Source: Alistipes sp.
GTDB taxonomy: Bacteria; Bacteroidota; Bacteroidia; Bacteroidales; Rikenellaceae
Direction: 5' to 3'
Assembly: GCA_017623505.1 (NCBI GenBank)
Contig: JAGAOZ010000018.1
Location: forward strand, 18,105 to 82,104
Length of the DNA stretch: 64,000 nt
The notes beneath the pieces are model-generated. The model saw only the letters and a program-made list of their open reading frames with translations. It ran no database searches and was not told the DNA's origin. A program made the position numbers and the translations under genes. Shown here piece by piece: positions 58,455 through 64,000 of this stretch (position 1 is the stretch's first letter; each line of letters opens with the position of its first letter).

Positions 58455-59528
58455 CTATATGTGTTGTTCTCCTTTTTCGAAGCGGATGTCGTCAATATAC
58501 TTCTTGATGCCTTGCTCCTCGCTGCGAGGGCAGATGAGTAGTACGTCGGGAGTATCGACAACGATATAATCCTTCAATCCGCTTACAACAGCTATCTTGT
58601 CGCGTGGAATAGATATTACGCAGCGACGTGTGTCGTAAGAGTAGCAGTCGCCACCCGGTTTGGCGTTGGCGTAGCGGTCCTTCTGCGAGAGCTGATATAC
58701 CGAGCCCCACGTACCGACGTCGCTCCAACCAAAGTCTCCTGCGCGTACATATACATTATCTGCCTTCTCCATCACGCCGAAGTCGATAGAGATGGATTTA
58801 CACTCCGAATAGATGCGCTCAATAGCCTTAGTCTCTTCTTCTGTGCCGAGTTCCTCCAACGCACCCTCAAACAGGGCGTGATGTTCGGGTAGATGTTTGG
58901 CAAAAGCCTCGACAATATCGCTCGCTTTCCAGATGAAAATACCCGAATTCCATAAAAATTCTCCACAGCTTACAAAGGCTTGAGCCAACTCAAGGTTTGG
59001 CTTCTCTGTGAAGCACTTAACGCGGCTAATTAAAGCGTTGCTTGACTTCTGGATGTAGCCATATCCTGTGTCGGGACGGCTTGGCTCGATGCCGAGAGTC
59101 ATAAGGGCTTTGTTATGCTCAACAAACTCCAAACACTCCTTGATAATCTCTATAAAATCTATCTCCTGAAGAATGAAGTGGTCCGCCGGCGTGACAATCA
59201 TCTTGGCATTGGGGTCGCGCTTCAAAAGAGAGTAGGCTGCGTATGCGATGCAAGGGGCGGTGTTACGTGAGCGTGGTTCGCAGAGAATCTGCTCGTCAGA
59301 AATCTCCGGCAGATACTTTTTAACCTGCTCCTTATAACGCTCGTGAGTAACCACTAAGAATCGTTCGCTCGGTACGATATGTGCGAAACGCTCGTATGTA
59401 GAACGGATAAAAGTCTTACCTGTTCCCAAGATGTCGAGGAACTGTTTAGGTTTTGCCTTACGGCTGCGTGGCCAAAAACGGGTGCCCTTACCACCCGCCA
59501 TAATGACGCAATATGTGTTGTTTTCCAT
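58455..59528 (-). CDS. manC: Mannose-1-phosphate guanylyltransferase, 357 aa
   Basis: Makes GDP-mannose from mannose 1-phosphate and GTP for glycan synthesis. The nucleotidyltransferase signature GGKGTRFWP is at residues 12-20, followed by KPKQFLDI; later FTEKPNLELA, NSGIFIWKA and GDFGWSDVGTW are family motifs. The 357-residue length means it lacks the C-terminal phosphomannose isomerase domain of bifunctional enzymes. The start at 59528 gives the standard MENNTYCVIMAGG. A minus-strand -7 element TATATTTG is at 59572-59579. Confidence 0.93.
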   Translation of the reverse strand: MENNTYCVIMAGGKGTRFWPRSRKAKPKQFLDILGTGKTFIRSTYERFAHIVPSERFLVVTHERYKEQVKKYLPEISDEQILCEPRSRNTAPCIAYAAYSLLKRDPNAKMIVTPADHFILQEIDFIEIIKECLEFVEHNKALMTLGIEPSRPDTGYGYIQKSSNALISRVKCFTEKPNLELAQAFVSCGEFLWNSGIFIWKASDIVEAFAKHLPEHHALFEGALEELGTEEETKAIERIYSECKSISIDFGVMEKADNVYVRAGDFGWSDVGTWGSVYQLSQKDRYANAKPGGDCYSYDTRRCVISIPRDKIAVVSGLKDYIVVDTPDVLLICPRSEEQGIKKYIDDIRFEKGEQHI

Positions 59529-59591
59529 AGTTTTGTAATGCCTTTGTATCAAAGAATTTATAATTCTTATACAAATATAAAAAATATTTTG

Positions 59592-59599
59592 TAATTTTG
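59592..59599 (+). promoter_or_regulatory. -7 element of the pssA operon
   Basis: TAATTTTG matches TAnnTTTG 32 bases before pssA and lies beside the divergent manC -7 element. Confidence 0.5.
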
Positions 59600-59630
59600 C
59601 AGGCTGTAAAGAACTTTTTATTTGGAAAAG

Positions 59631-60353
59631 ATGAATATACGCCTTTTTACAATACCCAATATGCTTACGCTCGGCAACTTAGTGTGTGGAGCTGCTGCTA
59701 CCGTAGCGTTGCTTGTTCACGGTGATTACACTTTGGCTTTTTGGTTGGTAGTGGCTGCTGCGGTGTGTGATTTCTTTGATGGATTTACTGCTCGTCTGTT
59801 GGGTTGTTCTTCTCCGATAGGTGTGGAGTTGGACTCTTTGGCCGATATGGTTTCGTTTGGTTTGGTGCCATCGGTGGCTATGTTCTCACTTTACGGTGAT
59901 GCGCTCTCATGTGGCTGGATTCCTGTGGAGTATTTCACAATAGGGCAATATTTGACCTTTATCATCGTTGCTTTTTCAGCCCTGCGCCTTGCGAAGTTTA
60001 ATATTGATGATACACAGCATACAGAGTTCTGCGGTTTGCCAACACCGGCAAATGGCCTGTTCTGCTTGTCAGTGGCTATGCTGATGAATATGGGCGAATT
60101 TACTCTTAGCAAGGAGGTTATATTGATTATCTCAATCGTTATGGCATATTTGCTTATCTCTCCTGTAAGGATGTTTGCTCTGAAGTTTAAGGGCTACGGT
60201 TGGAAAGGTAACCAGATTCGTTATGCGTTTATTGTGCTGAGTATTGCATTGATTGCTTTGTGTTCGAAGCTCGCAGTACCTGCTATAATATTGATTTACA
60301 TTGTAATTTCGGCTATTCGTTGGAGTGTGCAAACGCTCTCTAAACGAGGTTAA
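59631..60353 (+). CDS. pssA: CDP-diacylglycerol-serine O-phosphatidyltransferase
   Basis: Inner-membrane enzyme that makes phosphatidylserine, precursor of phosphatidylethanolamine. The CDP-alcohol phosphotransferase motif DG-x2-AR-x8-G-x3-D-x3-D is complete at Asp50-Gly51, Ala54-Arg55, Gly64, Asp68 and Asp72. Several membrane helices follow. The start at ATG 59631 (MNIRLFTIPN) is preferred over TTG at 59622. The stop codon overlaps the porin's start (TAATG). Confidence 0.93.
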   Translation: MNIRLFTIPNMLTLGNLVCGAAATVALLVHGDYTLAFWLVVAAAVCDFFDGFTARLLGCSSPIGVELDSLADMVSFGLVPSVAMFSLYGDALSCGWIPVEYFTIGQYLTFIIVAFSALRLAKFNIDDTQHTEFCGLPTPANGLFCLSVAMLMNMGEFTLSKEVILIISIVMAYLLISPVRMFALKFKGYGWKGNQIRYAFIVLSIALIALCSKLAVPAIILIYIVISAIRWSVQTLSKRG

Positions 60354-62497
60354 TGAGGATGAAGAGGACTCTCTACATAGCGTTGGCGTTGGTGGCATTT
60401 TTGGTGCTGCCCGATGTTGCCTACTCGCAGATTAGTGCATCGGATATTGCCCGAGCACAGCGTCGTGGAGAGCAGGTGTCTTTGGGTGGAGAGAATACAT
60501 ACGGTAATTTCGCTGAAGGTGAAGAGGGCGAAATGGCTGGAAATATGGAGGATACAACACGTACAGCACGAATCCGTAAGCCTCTGGAGTCGTACTATTT
60601 CAATGATTCGGTACGAGCATTGCGCAACTTTATGTGGACAACGGATCGCGATATGAATGAGGTCTATGTTCAGCCACTCGATACAACCTTAACCAATTGG
60701 CGAATTGACTACCCATATCAGCTTAAGGGTGTGGGAGATATGACTATGGGTGGCTTGGGACAATCGACGCTTCCGTTTAACTATTTTGAGCGTCCAGATT
60801 CCCCCGATTTCCTCTTTGCACAATCTTATGATGCCTACACATATAGGATGGATAATGTGCCGTTCTATAACTCTAAGACGCCATATCTGAATTTTATGTA
60901 TTTGGAGTCCGGACAGAAGAAATATCGTGAGGAGCATTTTGAGATTACCACAGCACATAATGTATCGCCATCGACAAGCTTCAATGTCAGCTATAAAGCC
61001 AGAGGTACTAAGGGCTTGTATGATTGGCAGAAGACGAAAAACCATAATCTCTCGGCGGCTTTTGCCCATACAGGTAAGCGATACTCAGTGCAGGCGGCAT
61101 ATATCCACAACCGTATTGAGCAGCAAGAGAATGGTGGTGCGGTAGGTGTTTGGGCTGTTGCCGATACTACGTTTGAGCATCCATCGGGCGTTCCGATGAA
61201 ACTCGCTGAGGCTGAGGCGGAAAATTCATATCGTAACAATGCCTTCTTTGTGAAGCAGGCCTATGCTATTCCGTTGGAGCCTGTAACAGATTATGATTAT
61301 TCGTTAGCGAATCTGGCGACAGTATATGTTGGCCATATTTTTGAATACAATACGTGGAGCAAGCTCTATACCGACAAGTTTGCCAAATATACCAACGAGC
61401 GAGGCTCCATAGATGAGGAGGGTGAGTATCAGGCCACCGAGGGCGAGTATTATGAGAATTGGTATATCTCGCCTGTAATGAGCCGTGATTCGATTCGTGA
61501 ACGTGTGATATCTAACCGTGTATTTGTCGAGGCTCAACCATGGGACCGAAACGGTGCTGTCGGCAGATTGGGTGGTGGTGTAGGTATAGATATGTATGCA
61601 TATTCGCAACTTCAGTTGCAAGATTATATTTCCGGAGAATACGGCGTCGATAAGAAGAGTGCTTGGTATGCTTACGGTGCTGTTAGCGGAAAGTTGAAGC
61701 GTATAGCCGATTGGGGAGCTAACGTTAAGTTCTACCCATCGGGTTATAGAGGAGGGGACTTGTCTATCAATGCTCATTTGGCATTGACGGCTCGTTTCCG
61801 TGGTCGTCCGGTTATCCTGTCCGGTAAATTCTCGCAGACGCGACAATCGCCATCATATTGGCAGGAAAACCTATTCTCAAACCACTTTGTGTGGTTTAAC
61901 TCCTTCGATAAGGAGAATGAGACTCGTTTTGAGGTGTCGTTGAAAGTTCCTGACTGGGCTTTGGAGTTCGGTTTCTGGCAGGGTTTGGTGTCAAATAAAA
62001 TTTACTATGACGCCAATAGCAATGTCGCACAGGAGTCTTCGTCGATAAGTCTGACGAGTCTGTATGCTCGTAAGGATTTCCGCATTGGCGGACTTCATCT
62101 TGATCATAGGGTATTGCTACAATGGAGTGCAAATCAAGAGGTTATTCCTGTTCCGATGTGTAGTGCCTTCCTTTCGTACTACTACGAGTTTTGGGTAGAG
62201 CGAAACAAGGTGTTGCGCTTGCAGATTGGTGTCGATGGTCGCTATAATACATCGTATTATGCACCGGCATACAATCCTGCGCTATCGACGTTTTATAATC
62301 AACGAGAGTATGAGGTGGGTAACTATCCGTACCTCGATGTTTATATCACGGCGAAATGGAAACGTATGCGTATCTTCTTAAAGTACCAGCATATCAATAA
62401 TGGCTTGTTTGGTAATGGTCAATATTTTACTATTGCCGGTCAGCCACAAAATCCTGGTATGTTTAAGATGGGTATCTCATGGGGATTCTATGATTAG
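60353..62497 (+). CDS. Putative outer-membrane porin (Bacteroidetes type), 714 aa
   Basis: Signal peptide (MKRTLYIALALVAFLVLPDVAYS) and a beta-barrel-like chain with alternating aromatic residues (FNVSYKARGTKGLYDWQKTKNHN, YSVQAAYIHNRIEQQENGG) ending in the outer-membrane-type FKMGISWGFYD. It fits the Bacteroidetes 'putative porin' family. The segment after the signal has a helical, charged plug-like region. Start overlaps the pssA stop (TAATG), and a second ATG at 60359 is equally possible. Outer membrane; substrate unknown. Confidence 0.85.
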   Translation: MRMKRTLYIALALVAFLVLPDVAYSQISASDIARAQRRGEQVSLGGENTYGNFAEGEEGEMAGNMEDTTRTARIRKPLESYYFNDSVRALRNFMWTTDRDMNEVYVQPLDTTLTNWRIDYPYQLKGVGDMTMGGLGQSTLPFNYFERPDSPDFLFAQSYDAYTYRMDNVPFYNSKTPYLNFMYLESGQKKYREEHFEITTAHNVSPSTSFNVSYKARGTKGLYDWQKTKNHNLSAAFAHTGKRYSVQAAYIHNRIEQQENGGAVGVWAVADTTFEHPSGVPMKLAEAEAENSYRNNAFFVKQAYAIPLEPVTDYDYSLANLATVYVGHIFEYNTWSKLYTDKFAKYTNERGSIDEEGEYQATEGEYYENWYISPVMSRDSIRERVISNRVFVEAQPWDRNGAVGRLGGGVGIDMYAYSQLQLQDYISGEYGVDKKSAWYAYGAVSGKLKRIADWGANVKFYPSGYRGGDLSINAHLALTARFRGRPVILSGKFSQTRQSPSYWQENLFSNHFVWFNSFDKENETRFEVSLKVPDWALEFGFWQGLVSNKIYYDANSNVAQESSSISLTSLYARKDFRIGGLHLDHRVLLQWSANQEVIPVPMCSAFLSYYYEFWVERNKVLRLQIGVDGRYNTSYYAPAYNPALSTFYNQREYEVGNYPYLDVYITAKWKRMRIFLKYQHINNGLFGNGQYFTIAGQPQNPGMFKMGISWGFYD

Positions 62498-62541
62498 TGT
62501 GCTGTATTGTGCGGTGTGAACTGCCCGCAAAATACTTATTT

Positions 62542-63249
62542 ATGTCACAAAAGACACTTTTATTTTCGATCGTTCTTATTTTATCAGTAACCTTCTGGGA
62601 CTCACGAGCATTCAATAATGCTCAAAATGTAGAGATTGATGTTGTAGCGGAGCCAGTTCCGGAAGAAGTAGTGGATGACACTGATGCTAAAGAGCAAGCC
62701 TTTACAATCTCGGCTTATGATGATCTTATGCGACGCATCAGTGAGGAAGAGGGACAAGATTGGCTGTTGATGAGCTCAATAGCATACCACGAATCACGTT
62801 TTGAGGAGGGCTTGGTATCACGTAGTGGAGCTTTGGGCATCATGCAGATTATGCCAATAGTGGGTAAGCAGTTTAATGTAAAGAAGGAGGATATTGCAGA
62901 TACTGAGACCAATATCCGCTTGGCAACAATGCTTTTGGAAGAGATAGAAAAGATGCTTAAGTTGCCTGCTTCAACCCCACAGAACGACCGAATGAGTTTG
63001 ATTCTTGCAAGTTATAATGGTGGTATAGGCCATATTGCCGATGCTCGTCGTCTTGCAAGAAACAGTGGAGAAAATCCCAATTCGTGGGAGGTTGTAGCCC
63101 GTCATTTACGCACAAAGGCCGACCCCGCAGTTTATGAGAGCGAATTGGTGCGTTACGGAAAGTTTACCGGCAGTAAGCAGACTGAGGCTTATGTAAGAGA
63201 GGTAATGAACCGTTACGATTATTATCAGAAGATGGCCGCTAATATCTAA
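62542..63249 (+). CDS. Membrane-associated lytic transglycosylase (SLT domain), 235 aa
   Basis: Cleaves peptidoglycan glycan strands with formation of 1,6-anhydroMurNAc. A signal or anchor segment (LLFSIVLILSVTFWDSRA) precedes an SLT domain with the catalytic Glu84 in AYHESRF, the ALGIMQIMP motif and ASYNGG. The start at 62542 fits the signal sequence. It begins 45 bases after the porin gene and ends the pssA-porin-transglycosylase operon; a terminator follows. Confidence 0.92.
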   Translation: MSQKTLLFSIVLILSVTFWDSRAFNNAQNVEIDVVAEPVPEEVVDDTDAKEQAFTISAYDDLMRRISEEEGQDWLLMSSIAYHESRFEEGLVSRSGALGIMQIMPIVGKQFNVKKEDIADTETNIRLATMLLEEIEKMLKLPASTPQNDRMSLILASYNGGIGHIADARRLARNSGENPNSWEVVARHLRTKADPAVYESELVRYGKFTGSKQTEAYVREVMNRYDYYQKMAANI

Positions 63250-63268
63250 TTTTGCCATCGCAGAAAAG

Positions 63269-63303
63269 AGTTGTCACTACGGGTGTGGTGGCAACTTTTT
63301 TTT
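63269..63303 (+). terminator. Terminator after the transglycosylase gene
   Basis: AGTTGTCAC (63269-63277) pairs with GTGGCAACT (63288-63296, one G-T), with flanking A4 and a T8 tail that extend the stem. Confidence 0.88.
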
Positions 63304-63353
63304 ATCGTGCCGATTCCTATTTTTGCTTTATGGGCAAAAAATATGCTTGGATA

Positions 63354-63385
63354 TTTGGCTTATTTATTTTTTTTGCCTACATTTG
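63354..63385 (+). promoter_or_regulatory. tRNA-Ser promoter
   Basis: TTTG (63354-63357), exactly 20 bases and TACATTTG (63378-63385), 28 bases before the mature tRNA. Confidence 0.85.
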
Positions 63386-63412
63386 CACCACTCAATTGCG
63401 GAGGCAAGGTTT

Positions 63413-63500
63413 GGAAGGATGGGTGAGTGGCTGAAACCACCAGTTTGCTAAACTGACGTACTCGATTTGGGTACCGGGGGTTCGAATCCCCCTCCTTCCG
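63413..63500 (+). tRNA. tRNA-Ser (anticodon GCT)
   Basis: Class II tRNA with acceptor GGAAGGA/TCCTTCC, anticodon loop TTGCTAA (GCT), a long variable arm (GTAC...GTAC) and T-arm GGGGGTTCGAATCCCCC. Discriminator G; CCA is not encoded. Length 88 bases. Confidence 0.97.
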
Positions 63501-63506
63501 CAAGAA

Positions 63507-63635
63507 GAACAATAATCAAGAAGGTGTCGAAGATATTCGACACCTTTTGTTATTTAGTGTAGCGTTGGGAGTTTACTCACGATAGGCTATACTAAATAAC
63601 AAAAAAGTTGATACTCACCTTCTTGATTATTGTTC
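63507..63635. repeat. Long inverted repeat downstream of tRNA-Ser
   Basis: A 20-base arm at 63507-63526 is exactly complementary to 63616-63635. An 18-base arm at 63545-63562 is complementary to 63587-63604 with one mismatch. The tRNA-Ser terminator hairpin lies between the left arms. No coding frame is seen. Confidence 0.88.
63521..63549 (+). terminator. Terminator after tRNA-Ser
   Basis: AAGGTGTCGAA and TTCGACACCTT form a perfect 11-bp stem around GATA, with a short TTTG tail. Confidence 0.8.
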
Positions 63636-63646
63636 AGTTTGCAAGG

Positions 63647-64000
63647 ATGCCGTCGGCAGACAGGGGAAAGGCGTTGCGAAGCAGACTTTAGGCTGCGCAG
63701 TAGCCAATCCCCAAATGCATCCTTGCAAACCTTGCGGAAGTCGGGGCTAACCCCGATTATATAGATAATCCTACCCCAACCCCTCCCTTTGAAAAGAGGA
63801 GGGGCTTGTGTATGCCGTCGGCAGACAGGGGAAAGGCGTTACGAAGCAGACCTCAGTCTGCGTAGTAGCCAATTCCCAAATGCATCCTTGCAAACCTTGC
63901 GGAAGTCGGGGCTAACCCCGATTATATTGACAATCCCACCCCAACCCCTCCCTTTGAAAAGAGGAGGGGCTTGTATATGCCGTCGGCAGACAGGGGAAAG
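63647..64000 (+). repeat. 165-bp tandem direct repeat, at least 2.1 copies
   Basis: Unit 1 is 63647-63811, unit 2 is 63812-63976, and 24 bases of a third unit reach the edge. Each begins ATGCCGTCGGCAGACAGGGG and contains several hairpins, including TCGGGG-CTAA-CCCCGA and a CCCCTCC...GGAGGGG pair. The two full units differ at scattered positions, some of which keep pairing (TGC/GCA versus TAC/GTA). No gene is seen. Confidence 0.92.

Noticed and set aside
63252-63434. A 60-residue plus-strand frame before tRNA-Ser
   Set aside because: It spans a terminator and the tRNA promoter and runs into the tRNA gene; the composition is low-complexity Phe/Thr.
63647-64000. 165-bp repeats considered as a CRISPR array or rRNA fragment
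   Set aside because: The units are far too long, contiguous without spacers and do not match rRNA helices I recognise.

Overview
This 64 kb window is chromosomal DNA of a Bacteroidota bacterium, almost certainly order Bacteroidales. The promoters follow the Bacteroidetes pattern TTTG-N20-TAnnTTTG (for example 47136-47167, 49213-49244 reversed, 63354-63385). Family content agrees: a six-gene Na+-NQR operon, a long NusB followed by DUF1573 and YajC, DUF4251/DUF4491/DUF4923 proteins, a Bacteroidetes 'putative porin' and an FlK-like thioesterase. The genus cannot be fixed from sequence alone; a Rikenellaceae/Alistipes-like organism is a guess.

Layout. 1-3.9 kb: a phospho-signalling cassette with a membrane Ser/Thr kinase fused to an FGE-like domain (cut by the left edge), a secreted protein and two FHA proteins. 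4.0-6.6 kb: an isolated phage-type island with a large terminase, a 95-residue protein and a divergent XRE/S24 repressor, and no other phage genes. 6.6-14.1 kb (minus): M23 peptidase, MFS transporter, TPR protein, era, ffh. 14.2-15.8 kb: DUF4491, thioesterase and a secreted YD-like repeat protein. 15.9-17.7 kb (minus): yajC, DUF1573, nusB. 17.9-24.5 kb (plus): cvfB, a methyltransferase, a TSUP permease, uvrA and two DUF4251 proteins. 24.6-33.1 kb (minus): ispF, addA-like, addB-like and two membrane M23 peptidases, probably one operon. 33.2-37.4 kb: alaS, gpmI. 37.5-39.7 kb (minus): D-2-hydroxyacid dehydrogenase, tcdA, TatD-like. 39.9-45.7 kb: nqrABCDEF. 45.9-48.8 kb: four lipoproteins, each set off by promoters or terminators. 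48.8-49.3 kb: a repeat-rich stretch ending in tRNA-Lys. 49.3-55.1 kb (minus): DUF4923, nadE, pepT, OPT transporter. 55.1-58.4 kb: a hairpin-repeat array and two YD-like repeat proteins. 58.5-63.2 kb: manC, then pssA, porin and lytic transglycosylase. 63.4-64.0 kb: tRNA-Ser and a 165-bp tandem repeat that continues past the edge.

Most of the window is core metabolism and envelope maintenance: DNA repair (uvrA, addAB), protein targeting (ffh, yajC), translation (alaS, era, tRNAs), sodium bioenergetics (nqr) and cell-wall hydrolysis (three M23 proteins and one transglycosylase). The accessory interest lies in the kinase/FHA cassette, the lone terminase-repressor island, a hairpin-repeat family whose stems covary between copies, a G8 tract inside a promoter spacer, the tRNA-Lys-adjacent repeat mosaic, and the folded 165-bp repeat after tRNA-Ser. 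No CRISPR array, complete prophage, transposase gene or rRNA was seen.
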